Shown: positions 9,775-20,745, counted from the stretch's first letter. The stretch is 64,000 nucleotides of DNA from UBA5614 sp963667535 (GCA_963667535.2 CAXXDU010000002.1:2790001-2854000), one strand, 5' to 3'. Notes: generated from the letters alone by a model not told the origin. Made by a program: numbers and translations.

Positions 9775-12180
9775 TTATTTAAGTTTGAATTTGGGCTTCA
9801 GGTATTTTAGTTTCATTCTGTTATAGGTTGCAGGGGTAGATTTGAGTACAACACTGAAATCCCTTCCTGCTGCAATATCAATGTATGTGGTGGTTGAAGG
9901 TACAGTGCCTAAGCCATTATTGCTGTAACCCCAGGTTGCCAGAGTTCCATCGTTTTTTAGAGCAAGGTTATGACGGTATCCTGCTGCGATTTTGGCATAA
10001 GTAGTACCACTTGGAGCATTTGATTGGTTTGAGCTATTACTGCCCCAGGCTATCAAAGCACCTGTTGTCCTGATGGCAACACTATGTTGGTCACCAGCTG
10101 CAACGTAGGCAAAATTAGTTCCTGTGGGAGCATTAATCTGTCCACTGTCATTATTGCCCCAGGCAACTACAGATCCGTTTAGTCTGAGAGCAAGATTATG
10201 GTTTGCTCCGGCAGAAATATTAGTGAAGTTATTACCGGCAGGGACATCACACTGTCCACTGGAATTATCACCCCAGGCAACAAGTGTATTGCTGGTAGTA
10301 AGAGCCAGACTATGATTTCCTCCGGCTGAAATTGCAGCATAAACGTAGCCTAAACTATCAGGAGGAATATCGCACTGGAGACTATCGTTGAAACCCCAGG
10401 CGACAATAGTTCCATTAGCTTTTAAAGCCAAGCTGTGGTTATCACCGGCAGAAATAGCCACATAATCATTACCGGTGGGATAATCACACTGCCCATAGTT
10501 GTTTCTGCCCCAGGCGACTAGTGAACCGTCTGTCCTGAGACCAACAGTATGATACATGCCGGCTTCTATTTGTGCAAAGTCTGTTCCTGGAGGTACGTTG
10601 CATTGGTTATAAGTATTACTTCCCCAGGCAACAATCTGGTTATAGGTGTCAAACTGGTAAGTAGCTGTTGCAGTTTGGCTATCAGTCCATCCGGCTCTGA
10701 ATGCTTTAGCTTTAATCTCCATGTATGAATCAACCTGAATGGGATAATAGAATATGGGAGAACCACTATTAGGCTCTGTGCCATCAAAAGTATATCTGAT
10801 TTCAGCTCCGGGAGTAGCACATTCAATAGTTAATTCCTGAGGCTCGTAATAAATTCCACCAGGAGGATTAAAAGTAGGAGTAGCAACTGCATTGGTTATT
10901 TGATAAATCCCTGTTGCTACCTGGCTGGCATTCATTCCTGATTTGAATCCTTTAGCTTTGAGAGTTGTATTTACCGATATTGCTATAGGAGTGCTATATA
11001 ATGTTGAAGTTGGTATAGGGTCACTATTATTAGTTGTATATCTGATTTCAGCATCAGGTGTAGCGCACTCAATTGTTACCATCTGTTGCCCTGAATATTG
11101 ACCTGATACCGGATTGAGAGTAGGAGTTGACACGCTGAAATTGTAAGCGCCGGTAGTAATATTACTGGTTGTCCATCCTGTTCTATAAGCTCTTGCTTTC
11201 AGAGTGGTGGTGGATGTTAATGAAATAGGGGAAGAATACAGGTAAGAGCTTTCAGTGGGGTCATTACCATTAGTTGTGTAATAAATCTTAGCATCAGGTG
11301 TAGTGCATGAAAGTGTCACGCTTTGAGGAGTATAAAAAGTGCCTGCATTGGGACTAAATCCCGGAGCAGTGATTTTTAATATGTAAGCCGCCGACGCTGT
11401 TCCGCTTGCATTCCAATTTGTTTTAAAGGTTCTGGCTTTGACTGTTTTACTGGATGCAATTGTGATGGGAGCAGAATATAGAGCAGAAGCTTCAGTAGGC
11501 TCACTTCCGTCCGTTGTATAATGTATCGTTGCGCCTGCGGTCGGAGAACTGATTGCTACATCAAATGTATTATAATATGTACCTCCCTCAATGCTGAATG
11601 AAGGCTGAGTTGTGTTGAACATATAATTCGCAATAACAGTTGCACATGGATTCCATCCGGGGATATAACCCTTTGCTTTCAGAACAGTATTTCCATCGAT
11701 AGTGACAGGAGTTGTATAAGTTGCAGAACTTTCTGTTGGTTCTGTACCGTCAGTTGTGTAGTGAATAATTGTGCCTGTAGATGCAGGTATAATCTGAACA
11801 GGTTGCGGGGCTGTATAAGTACCACCCATTGGATTTATGTACATTGTTCCGACATCAAAAGAATATTGAGCACTTGCAATACCGCTTGCTTTCATCTTGT
11901 TTTTGTAAGCTTTTGCTTTAATCACAGTGAATCCGGCAATTCCGATTGGAGCGTTGTTGTTATATATGGGTGAACTTGCCGTCGGATCAGTTCCATCTAA
12001 TGTGTATCTGATAGTTACATTGCTGATAGATGAATTGATATGAACTGATTGAGTGGAAAAATAAGTTCCGCCAGTGGGTAAGAAAGACGGCAGAGGGATT
12101 GTATATGTTGGTTCTGTCGATTTGTCACAAGCGAAAAGCACCAAGCATACAGCGATTAAAATAAGTAATCTTCTAAACAT
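9775..12180 (-). CDS. Lipoprotein with six chitobiase-C repeats and RCC1 propeller
   Basis: The gene encodes 801 residues. A lipobox (CLVLFAC at the end of the signal peptide) marks a lipoprotein; the SD GGGAG precedes the ATG at 12180. Residues ~25-505 hold six copies of an ~80-residue CHB_HEX_C_1-type Ig-like module (GGTYxxxxxVxI, IxYTTDGTEPTxSSxxY, IKAKAYxxGWxxS). Residues ~510-790 hold seven RCC1-type units (VAWGxNxxGQCxxP, AISAGxNHSLALxxNG), enough for a seven-bladed propeller. In bacteria such modules are usually adhesive or sugar-binding, but no ligand can be read from the sequence. The next gene upstream (12472-14793) has the same N-terminal plan with a different C-terminal domain. 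Confidence 0.87.
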   Translation of the reverse strand: MFRRLLILIAVCLVLFACDKSTEPTYTIPLPSFLPTGGTYFSTQSVHINSSISNVTIRYTLDGTDPTASSPIYNNNAPIGIAGFTVIKAKAYKNKMKASGIASAQYSFDVGTMYINPMGGTYTAPQPVQIIPASTGTIIHYTTDGTEPTESSATYTTPVTIDGNTVLKAKGYIPGWNPCATVIANYMFNTTQPSFSIEGGTYYNTFDVAISSPTAGATIHYTTDGSEPTEASALYSAPITIASSKTVKARTFKTNWNASGTASAAYILKITAPGFSPNAGTFYTPQSVTLSCTTPDAKIYYTTNGNDPTESSYLYSSPISLTSTTTLKARAYRTGWTTSNITTGAYNFSVSTPTLNPVSGQYSGQQMVTIECATPDAEIRYTTNNSDPIPTSTLYSTPIAISVNTTLKAKGFKSGMNASQVATGIYQITNAVATPTFNPPGGIYYEPQELTIECATPGAEIRYTFDGTEPNSGSPIFYYPIQVDSYMEIKAKAFRAGWTDSQTATATYQFDTYNQIVAWGSNTYNQCNVPPGTDFAQIEAGMYHTVGLRTDGSLVAWGRNNYGQCDYPTGNDYVAISAGDNHSLALKANGTIVAWGFNDSLQCDIPPDSLGYVYAAISAGGNHSLALTTSNTLVAWGDNSSGQCDVPAGNNFTNISAGANHNLALRLNGSVVAWGNNDSGQINAPTGTNFAYVAAGDQHSVAIRTTGALIAWGSNSSNQSNAPSGTTYAKIAAGYRHNLALKNDGTLATWGYSNNGLGTVPSTTTYIDIAAGRDFSVVLKSTPATYNRMKLKYLKPKFKLK

Positions 12181-12471
12181 AAAAACTCCCTTCAGAATTG
12201 TGGTCTTCTATTTTTGTTTTTTTAGTAATCTAACTAAGCCCGGCATTGAGAATGAAGCATCCATGCCGTATTTGATGTTAATAGCAATAACCTTTCCAAA
12301 CTGATGTCTTTTTGTTTTTGTAATATGTTTTACTTATCAGGTAGATAATCACGGAGTTTTTATATAAATACTTACAAATAGTAATTATCACAAAATCTAT
12401 CGAAGCCTGATAATTCAGACTTCTCTGCAAGACCTTGCAGACGCAATAACCTATGTGACGCTTATACCATG

Positions 12472-14793
12472 CTAATTATTCGATCTGACTACACGTAAGC
12501 CGATATAGTTCACACTTGAATATGGTACTACTGCATCACGACAGGCTATTCGGCAACTGCTTGAAACAAAGTTATCCCAGCTTCCACCTCTGTATACACG
12601 GTATGAACCTGTCGCAGGTCCTGAAGGGTTATTTGCCGGACTCGTAGTATAATAACTGCTTTCATACCAATCCCAGCACCATTCGCTTACGTTACCGCTC
12701 ATATCATGTAATCCAATCCCATTTGCCACTAACTGGCTGACAGGATGAGTGGCACCACCTGAATTTGATTGAATCCAGGCAGCATCGGTCACAGTATTGG
12801 TTCCTGAATATATATAGTCAGGATTCGCAGTTGCACCACGTGCTGCATATTCCCATTCTGCCTCTGTAGGTAACCTGTATCCATTGGCAGAAAAATTACA
12901 TACGACTGTATTCCACACTGTGTTGAATGTGGTTGGAATCGCTCCCCATGTATCAGTGTCTGTAGAATTGTTTAGACTATAGACTGGAGTAAAACCTTCA
13001 CTAATACTGCGTTTATTGCAATATACTAAAACAGTGTACCAGTTGACGCTTTCTATGGGTCTATACAAATCCTCAGGGAAAAAAGCAGGATTATTGCCCA
13101 TAACGGTTATCCAATCCGACTGAATGACTTCATACTTTCCAATCAGATAAGCTGGCACAGTTACTGTGTGCACCGGCATTTCATCTGCTTCACCAGAACC
13201 TGTGGTTCTTCCCATGGTAAATGTCCCACCGGGTATACTCACCATCTGTACTGAATTGAAATTTATTGTATATGTTTCGCTGGCAGTCTGGCTGTCAAAC
13301 CAACCTAATTTGAACGCTTTTGCTTTCAGGGTTGTCGTTGCTGCTGCAGTTACCGGCTTTGAATATAGTGTTGATGCAGAAGTTGGTTCACTATTATCAG
13401 AAGTATATCTGATAGAAGCACCAAATGTAGTGCATGATAATACAACGCTTTGGATTGAGTTATAATTTGCTCCTATCGGATTAATAGTCGGTGTTGCAAC
13501 AGTCTGAGTTGGATTGATTGAATAGCTTGCTGTTGCTATAGGACTGCCATTCCATCCGATTCTGTATGCTTTGGCTTTTAATGTTGTAGATACTGAAACT
13601 GCCACAGGTGCTACATATAATGTGGATTTTACTGTGGGTGTTGAACCGTCTGTAGTATACCTGATTTCAGCACTCTGAGTTGAGCACGATATTACTACAT
13701 CCTGAGGTACTGAATATGAACCTGCTACCGGATTGAAGGTGGGCTGGCTAACGTCATAACTATACAATCCGGATGTGATATTGCTGGAAGTCCATCCGCT
13801 TTTCATAGCTACAGCTTTTAAGGTAGAATTGACTGAAATTAACACAGGAGCTGAGTAGCTACTTGAATTGACTGTCGGGTCAGAACCATCTGTAGTATAG
13901 TGAATTGTAGTCCCGGGGGTCGTTGTGGTAATAGTAACACTCTGAGGTGTACTAAAAGTTCCGGGAATCGGATTAAAGACAGTAGCTACAATCTTCAATT
14001 CGTAATTTGCTGTACCAACTGTGCTGCTAGTCCAACCTGATTTATAAGCCTGTGCTTTAATAACTGTTGTAGCAGAAATCGTTATAGGTTCAGTATATAA
14101 AGTAGAGTTTTCGGTTGGAGCTGTACCATCTGTAGTGTATCTGATTGAAGCACCGCTAGTAGGAGTAGCTATAGAAAGCTCAAATGAATTGTAATACAAT
14201 CCATCCGCAATACCAAAGGTAGGTTGTGTAGCGACGAATGAATATGTTGCTGAAAGAGTTGGACATGGATTCCAGCCGGCTACATATCCTTTTGCCTTGA
14301 GTGTCGTATTTCTGTCAATTGTGATTGGATACGTATATATCTGTGATGCTTCTGTCGGTTCTGTCCCATCTATAGTATAATGAACAATTGTACCTGCCGA
14401 GGATGGTACTATGGAAACCAATTGCGCAGAAGTAAATGTCCCTCCCGGGATAGAAAAATACATACTGCCTACATCAAAACTATAATCTACACTGGCAATT
14501 GCACTGGCTTTCATTTTTGTTTTAAATGCCTGAGCTTTAACTGTTGTATTTGAGGATATTCCAATCGGACTGCTGTAAATCGGGGAGCTTACTACTGGAT
14601 CAGTTCCATCTAATGTATATCTTATTGTTGCATCTGTAGTCGGACAGGCTATGTGAATTGATTGTGTCGAATAATATGTTCCACCGTTTGGACTTATCGT
14701 AGGAGTCGCTACAGATTCCAAAGGTTTTGTTGATTTATCGCATGCAGCAATGACAAATAGTAAAGCGCAAAGAATGAATATTAGATGTTTCAT
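12472..14793 (-). CDS. Lipoprotein with six chitobiase-C repeats and FGE-sulfatase domain
   Basis: The ATG at 14793 (MKHLIFILC) is preferred over the one at 14808, because GGGAG lies just before it and it gives a clean lipoprotein signal (FVIAAC). The mature protein has six CHB_HEX_C_1-like modules (about residues 30-510), then a ~240-residue FGE-sulfatase/SUMF1 fold domain: MVSIPGGTFTMG, RLPTEAEWEYAARG, GLHDMSGNVSEWCWDWY, YRVYRGGSWDN. In formylglycine-generating enzyme a Cys pair follows the GGS motif; here the first position is replaced (GGSWDN), so catalysis as a true FGE is unlikely. The domain is widely used as a ligand-binding or structural module in surface proteins. The protein is probably outer-surface. 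Confidence 0.87.
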   Translation of the reverse strand: MKHLIFILCALLFVIAACDKSTKPLESVATPTISPNGGTYYSTQSIHIACPTTDATIRYTLDGTDPVVSSPIYSSPIGISSNTTVKAQAFKTKMKASAIASVDYSFDVGSMYFSIPGGTFTSAQLVSIVPSSAGTIVHYTIDGTEPTEASQIYTYPITIDRNTTLKAKGYVAGWNPCPTLSATYSFVATQPTFGIADGLYYNSFELSIATPTSGASIRYTTDGTAPTENSTLYTEPITISATTVIKAQAYKSGWTSSTVGTANYELKIVATVFNPIPGTFSTPQSVTITTTTPGTTIHYTTDGSDPTVNSSSYSAPVLISVNSTLKAVAMKSGWTSSNITSGLYSYDVSQPTFNPVAGSYSVPQDVVISCSTQSAEIRYTTDGSTPTVKSTLYVAPVAVSVSTTLKAKAYRIGWNGSPIATASYSINPTQTVATPTINPIGANYNSIQSVVLSCTTFGASIRYTSDNSEPTSASTLYSKPVTAAATTTLKAKAFKLGWFDSQTASETYTINFNSVQMVSIPGGTFTMGRTTGSGEADEMPVHTVTVPAYLIGKYEVIQSDWITVMGNNPAFFPEDLYRPIESVNWYTVLVYCNKRSISEGFTPVYSLNNSTDTDTWGAIPTTFNTVWNTVVCNFSANGYRLPTEAEWEYAARGATANPDYIYSGTNTVTDAAWIQSNSGGATHPVSQLVANGIGLHDMSGNVSEWCWDWYESSYYTTSPANNPSGPATGSYRVYRGGSWDNFVSSSCRIACRDAVVPYSSVNYIGLRVVRSNN

Positions 14794-14853
14794 GAATACT
14801 CCCTTCATTTATTTTCCCCAAATATGAATAACTCTTTCAATGAATGTATTAAA

Positions 14854-14887
14854 AATTGAAGGCTACCGATGATGGTAACCTTCAATT
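14854..14887 (-). terminator. Terminator of the PEPCK gene
   Basis: The stem AATTGAAGGCTACC / GGTAACCTTCAATT (one G-U pair) has a 6-nt loop. Read on the minus strand it ends in a T-run (TTTTTAA). It lies 11 bp beyond the PEPCK stop codon. Confidence 0.8.
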
Positions 14888-14897
14888 ATATAAATTA

Positions 14898-16628
14898 CTA
14901 TAACCCCAGTTTTAACGAATTAACTAATTTCTCTCTGAGTTCTGGTTTTTCTTTTACATCAGAATCATTAAGAAAATCTGTTCTTTGTCTAAACCGGTCT
15001 TTAAGTGTATCCAGATAACTGGCAATATTATTTCTGGTTGATGGATTGTACTTGTCATAGTAGCCGGGAAGTAATTTATCAATGGATTCTTTTGTCGGTA
15101 TCATGGTTCCGGGTACTGTTTTCCATTCTTCCCATTGTAACTGGTCGGTCAATATCGCAGTTTGAAGAGTTAAAGATGTTTGCAACGGTATTTTTTCGAG
15201 GCTTTCATCTGAATCTTTCCAATAGCCTTTAGAATTGAAGCTATAAATCTCCGCACCTGTATCAATTACATTCAAAAAAGCTTCTACATCTTTATACAAT
15301 TCATAAACCCTGAATGGATTAGCAAATGGTTCAAATACGAGCTTCTTTAGCTCTTCTTCCGGCACATTCTCTGCTTTGTTGCGTTGTGTCATTAACGCTG
15401 CACCCAACGCAATAGCCAGATACTTGTCAGTAACTTTTATTACAGGAGGTAGTATTGTATCTTTCATTAACCAAACCAAAGCTTTGGGAAAACTGCATTT
15501 GTTTACATGCTTTCCTAATAAATCCCTGTCCAGTAGTGCACGACCATTTGAATTTCTGATGTCCAGTCCCACAGGCCAGTTCTTTCCACCGATGTTTAGT
15601 TGCATATGGTTCATCAATGACAAGCAATATTTCCAGTCAGGATGTCCAACCTCACGACTGTCTGTTTTATCAAATAATGTTGGTTCCCAGGCACGACAGA
15701 CTTTATTCTTCAGATCAATTTGAAAAGCATCATCATGCAAAACGACCTTGGAGAAACCCTTCGGAAGAGTTCCACCATTATCTGCGTTATTGGTATGAGA
15801 TGATTTACCTGTCCCTGATAAACCATAAAAAGCTATGGCACGTTTCCCGAACTTCTGATAGTCTTTATCTTCACAAGTGGTAAAATCTATTTCTTTGATT
15901 CCGGCGTGACATGCTGCCATTCCCAGTTTCATCCCGGATGTCCAGGCTAATGTAAGTGTATTCTTCTTTCTTTCGCCAAAATATCTCATCCCAAAGCAAA
16001 TATTTACATTATGAACTTCGTCGATAAGAGCTAGTTGCGGAGCACCAACATTGTTGTAAAAGGGATCATCACATGTCCATTCGTTAAAGGCAATAAGAAT
16101 AATATCCAGAATAGGCAACTTAGCACTTTGTTCATATTGTTCATTATATTGCTCGATAGGAGCAAAATTGAGTAACCAATTAAACATATTCACTGCATCA
16201 GTTTCAGGTGCAATAAATGTAGCCTTTAGCATAAGGTCAGAATCTAACCCTATTATTGCCTCTGCTTTTATCAATGGATAACTCTGCATTTGATAAACAG
16301 CTTCTCGGAAATCTCCCTCTACCTTAGTTTTCTGAGAATCTGTCAATCGATTATAAAATCGTCTGGCTTTTGCCGTTCTTCCAACAATTTTTCCATGACA
16401 ATCGTTTAGAACTTTTGCTCCTTCAGGCAAACCATGCTGTTTCGCATATTGCGGATAAATAAGCATGTCCGTTACTGACACTCCGGGTTGTTTCTTCGCT
16501 AATTCATAAACCTCTGATAAAGTCACTTTTCGTACTTTGTCATTGTTTATTAATGTCTCGGCAATCGCTCTGATTGGAGAAATCTCCTTTAGATTACCAT
16601 AATATTCGGCGCTACTTTTGCTCGCCAT
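14898..16628 (-). CDS. pckA: Phosphoenolpyruvate carboxykinase (ATP), divergent
   Basis: The product interconverts oxaloacetate plus ATP with PEP, CO2 and ADP in central carbon metabolism. The start is the second ATG (16628, MASKSSAEYY), because GGAGG sits seven bases before it; an upstream in-frame ATG at 16640 overlaps that SD. At 576 residues it is longer than typical ATP-PEPCK (about 530). A P-loop GLSGTGKSS lies near residue 270, followed by a kinase-2-like LHDDAFQID. The usual glycine-rich segment after kinase-2 (as in E. coli PckA) is not obvious, which marks a divergent branch. A protein of unknown activity using the same kinase core cannot be fully excluded. It is monocistronic with its own terminator. 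Confidence 0.8.
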   Translation of the reverse strand: MASKSSAEYYGNLKEISPIRAIAETLINNDKVRKVTLSEVYELAKKQPGVSVTDMLIYPQYAKQHGLPEGAKVLNDCHGKIVGRTAKARRFYNRLTDSQKTKVEGDFREAVYQMQSYPLIKAEAIIGLDSDLMLKATFIAPETDAVNMFNWLLNFAPIEQYNEQYEQSAKLPILDIILIAFNEWTCDDPFYNNVGAPQLALIDEVHNVNICFGMRYFGERKKNTLTLAWTSGMKLGMAACHAGIKEIDFTTCEDKDYQKFGKRAIAFYGLSGTGKSSHTNNADNGGTLPKGFSKVVLHDDAFQIDLKNKVCRAWEPTLFDKTDSREVGHPDWKYCLSLMNHMQLNIGGKNWPVGLDIRNSNGRALLDRDLLGKHVNKCSFPKALVWLMKDTILPPVIKVTDKYLAIALGAALMTQRNKAENVPEEELKKLVFEPFANPFRVYELYKDVEAFLNVIDTGAEIYSFNSKGYWKDSDESLEKIPLQTSLTLQTAILTDQLQWEEWKTVPGTMIPTKESIDKLLPGYYDKYNPSTRNNIASYLDTLKDRFRQRTDFLNDSDVKEKPELREKLVNSLKLGL

Positions 16629-16973
16629 TGTTTCCTCCATCTATATCTTTTTTTTTGGATTTCTATTTAAGAAATGCTATTTTAAAAAGATGAAGTATAT
16701 AGGCAAGGATTATTTTACTACATCATTTACACTCATATCAAAGAATTGCTTCTATAGCATTTTGCAATGTAGCAATTGAAAGCACATGTATGGTATTAGT
16801 ATCTTTATTACTAAAATTTAATACAGATATTAGAGGAATAAGAGATTAAGTGGTTGAAGTAGTACTAGGGAGATTGGACACATTGAGGCAGGTGTGAATA
16901 TAGATAATTGTGTGATTATGATGAGAGGGGGTGATGGAGTTAATGAAGGTGGTGAGTTGTGGGCAGAAAAATA
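16629..16973. other. Intergenic gap, no gene seen
   Basis: These 345 bp between the start of the PEPCK gene and the 5S side of the rRNA operon are AT-rich on the right of the PEPCK start and purine-rich (GGTGATGGAGTTAATGAAGG) near 16930. No open frame, tRNA or clear promoter pair was recognised. The PEPCK promoter should be within the first 150 bp. Confidence 0.4.
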
Positions 16974-16987
16974 GTCAGGCGAGGGAG

Positions 16988-17101
16988 ATGGCGGCGACCT
17001 ACTCTTCCACAGAGTTGCCCCTGCAGTACCATGGGCGCGAGTGAGCTTAACGACTGTGTTCGGAATGGGAACAGGTGTGACCTCACCGCAATAACCACCA
17101 T
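16988..17101 (-). rRNA. rrf: 5S ribosomal RNA
   Basis: The minus strand carries the 5S core (CCCATTCCGAACACAG, GTTAAGCTC, CGCGCCCATGGTACTGC, GAGTAGGTCGCCGCC). It is the last gene of the rRNA operon. Ends are estimated by homology to within a few bases. Flanking segments 16974-16991 and 17098-17115 are complementary over about 18 bp and would form a long processing stem around 5S; a T-run follows (TATTTTTC on the minus strand), so this stem may also act in termination. Confidence 0.93.
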
Positions 17102-17376
17102 CTCTCTCGCCTGACTTAAAAGTTGTCTGTGTTTAGTGTTAAGGTTTGATGAGTGAGTCGGATTACCTAATCACTTAATCACCTTATCACATAACCACGT
17201 CAGGGCAAGGAGTGTTTAAAAGCGAAACGATTGCTAACAAGCAAACACAGTAAAAATATATGGAAGCCAATCGACAGATTAGTATCACTCGGCTGAATGC
17301 ATTACTGCACTTACACCTGTGACCTATCAAGGTTGTAGTCTCCAACCTGTCTGTTGGGAAATCTATTCTTGGGGCC

Positions 17377-17409
<33 letters not shown>

Positions 17410-17527
17410 GTTCCGGACTTGGCTACCCGGCGATGCAACTGGCGTCACAACCGGTACACCAGAGGTCCGTCCACACCGGTCCTCTCGTACTAAATGCAGT
17501 TCCCCTCAAATTTCCTACGCCCACGAA

Positions 17528-17574
<47 letters not shown>

Positions 17575-17577
17575 ACT

Positions 17578-17628
<51 letters not shown>

Positions 17629-17684
17629 AGTTGAGCCGACATCGAGGTGCCAAACACCGCCGTCGATGTGAACTCTTGGGCGGT

Positions 17685-17717
<33 letters not shown>

Positions 17718-18057
17718 TTTGAGCAACGGCCCTTCCATTCAGGACCGCCGGATCACTAAGACCTGATTTCTCACCTGCTCGACCCGTCAGTCTCGCAGTC
17801 AAGCTCCCTTATACCTTTATGCTCTGCGCCTGATTACCAACCAGGCTGAGGGAACCTTGGTAAGCCTCCGTTACTCTTTCGGAGGCGACCGCCCCAGTCA
17901 AACTGCCCTCCTGACAATGTCCGCACACTTGTTATGCACGTTAGTAAACCAATACAATAAGGGTGGTATTTCAACAACGGCTCCTCCGACACTGGCGTGC
18001 CAAAATCACAGCCTCCCACCTATCCTACACATACTGCACCAGTTCACAATGCCAGGA

Positions 18058-18088
<31 letters not shown>

Positions 18089-18155
18089 GTTCGCGGGTAA
18101 GCGGCATCTTCACCGCTACTTCAATTTCACCGAGTCCCTGGTTGAGACAGCGCCC

Positions 18156-18252
<97 letters not shown>

Positions 18253-18265
18253 ATTTCAAAGCTTC

Positions 18266-18440
18266 GGCTACACTAATCACACCTTCTGTCTTCTTCACCA
18301 CAAAGGCTCAAAGACTCAAAGATTTATCCTTTTGTTATGAGTTACGCGGATGGATTATATCTCTCCGCCTCATTCTTAATTCTTAATTCTTAATTCTTAA
18401 TTCTTAATTCTTAATTCTAATCAGTATGATTAGTGTAGCC
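18266..18440 (-). other. 23S rRNA intervening sequence at helix 68
   Basis: The minus strand reads normally through GGTTAAATGGAGAGGTTA, then enters a 14-bp stem (GGCTACACTAATCA at 18266-18279, TGATTAGTGTAGCC at 18427-18440). Normal 23S sequence resumes at GAAGC...GAAGCCCCGGTAAACGG. In E. coli this position is the short capping loop of helix 68 (about nt 1870). The insert body holds a 7-bp tandem repeat and a CACAAAGGCTCAAAGACTC stretch of the dispersed-repeat type. Stem-bounded inserts of this kind are typically cut by RNase III. Confidence 0.85.
18372..18420 (-). repeat. 7-bp tandem repeat (ATTCTTA) inside the 23S insertion
   Basis: Six exact ATTCTTA units and one variant (ATTCTAA) lie in tandem inside the intervening sequence. 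On the rRNA strand the unit is TAAGAAT. A repeat of this kind can change length by slippage. Confidence 0.95.
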
Positions 18441-20532
18441 TAACCTCTCCATTTAACCTTCCGGCACCGGGCAGGTGTCAGTCTATATACCGTGGCTTGC
18501 GCCTTCGCATAGACCTGTGTTTTTGATAAACAGTCGCTTGGGCCTCTTCACTGCGACCCCCTCTCGCTCCGGATGTGCTCCTTCACAATATCGGGGTACC
18601 CCTTCTCCCTAAGTTACGGGGTTATTTTGCCTAGTTCCTTAACCAGAGTTCGCTCGAACACCGCAGGATACTCTCCTCGCCCACCTGAGTCGGTTTGCGG
18701 TACGGTCTGTATATAAGTAAACGCTTAGAAGCTATTTCTTGGCATCATCTCTAAGCAGACTTTTGGCATTACTGCCTCGTCCTACACCTCGGACTTCACG
18801 AGGAACGGATTTGCCTGTCCCTCATCCTACATGCATTCAACAGCTAATCCAACAGCTGTCTCTGCCGCACTGACGCGTCACTCCATCACTCTTATACACA
18901 GGTTCAGGAATATTAACCTGATGCCCATCAACTACGCCTAACGGCCTCGCCTTAGGGACCGACTAACCCTGAGAAGATTTACTTTACTCAGGAAACCTCG
19001 GGCTTATGGTGTGCAGACTTCTCATCTGCATTATCGTTACTCATGCCGACATGCTCTCTTGTAACCGCTCCAGCATACCTTACAGTACACCTTCTGCGCA
19101 ATTACAATGCTCTCCTACCACCCCATATTACTATGAGATCAGCAGCTTCGGGTTGATGCTTCTTAGTCCCGTTCATCTTCGGTGCACGACCACTCGACCA
19201 GTGAGCTGTTACGCACTCTTTAAATCGTGGCTGCTTCTAAGCCAAGATCCTGGCTGTCTGTGCAACTGCACATCCTTCCGCACTAAGCATCAAATTAAGG
19301 CCCTTAGCTGACTGTCTGGGTTGTTCCCCTCTCGCGCGTGAAGCTTATCCCTCACGCCCTGTCTCCTAATCATACAATTGATAGCATTCGCAGTTTGGTT
19401 GGGTTCAGTAGTCATCTCTGACCCCTAGCCCATCCAGTGCTCTACCTCCATCAATCTCGATTAAGGCCATACCTAAATATGTTTCGGAGAGAACCAGCTA
19501 TCTCCAGGTTTGATTGGCCTTTCACCCCTATCCACAGTTCATCCACCGATTTTTCAACATCGGTTGGTGCGGTCCTCCACTGGGTTTTACCCCACCTTCA
19601 ACCTGACCATGGATAGATCACCTGGTTTCGGGTCCGTTACTATCAACTAATCGCTCTATTAAAACTCGCTTTCGCTCCGGCTTCAGTCCTCTAGACCTTA
19701 ACCTCGCTGATAACAACAACTCGTCGGCTCATTATGCAAAAGGCACGCCATCACCCTGTATTACTACAAAGCTCTGACCGCTTGTAAGCATACGGTTTCA
19801 GGTTCTATTTCACTCCCCTCCCGGGGTCCTTTTCACCTTTCCCTCACGGTACTGCTACGCTGTCAGTCACTACAAGTATTTAGCCTTACGTGATGGTCCA
19901 CGCTGATTCACCCAGAATTTCTCGTGTTCCGGGCTACTCGGGATACCGATTCACTCATGTACTCATGTCGACTACGGGACTTTCACCCCCTGCGGTCTGC
20001 CTTTCCAGACAGGTTCGTCTATAAGTACACAAAACTACTCACTCGGTCCCACAACCCCGCCCATCGCTGGACGGTTTAGGCTCTTTCCCGTTCGTTCGCC
20101 ACTACTTAGGAAATCGTTTTTACTTTCTCTTCCTGGCGCTACTTAGATGTTTCAGTTCACGCCGTTTACTCCCGACACTCATTAAACACTCTTCCTACAA
20201 CCTTTCAGCTAAGGAGGACTTCTCACAACTTAATATGCTTAGTTGCTCAAAGCCGTAAATGCTTAATGAGTGCCGGGTGCTAAGTCTTCAACTCAGCGGG
20301 TTTCCCCATTCGGACATCCCCGGATCCAGGCTCGCTTACAGCTCCCCGGGGCTTTTCGCAGTTAGCCACGTCCTTCTTCGTCTTGCAGTGCTTAGGCATC
20401 CACCGTATGCTCTTACATACTTCCACCTATTTCTCCTGCGCTTGCTCGCGCTCTCGTTTCGCTTTTACACTCTTCTATACTTCTAAAGATCTGAAAAAGA
20501 ACAAGAACTCGCCTTGTCCCGGTAAATCTATC

Positions 20533-20610
<78 letters not shown>

Positions 20611-20714
20611 ATCCGCTCTCACCACTATAACACACACAACGCTGCAATATCTGACCTACCATTACTACCACGTCAAACACACAGCGCTATGATTTATTAA
20701 TTACACTTTATTCT

Positions 20715-20745
20715 GTCTTGTGCAGCATTGGAATGCTACACTGAT
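20715..20745. repeat. Dispersed element copy downstream of 16S
   Basis: GCAGCATTGGAATGCTAC contains the palindrome AGCATT-GG-AATGCT. The same 14-bp core and part of its flank recur at 22742-22755, on the other side of the 16S gene. A diverged form occurs at 30250-30279. Confidence 0.6.
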
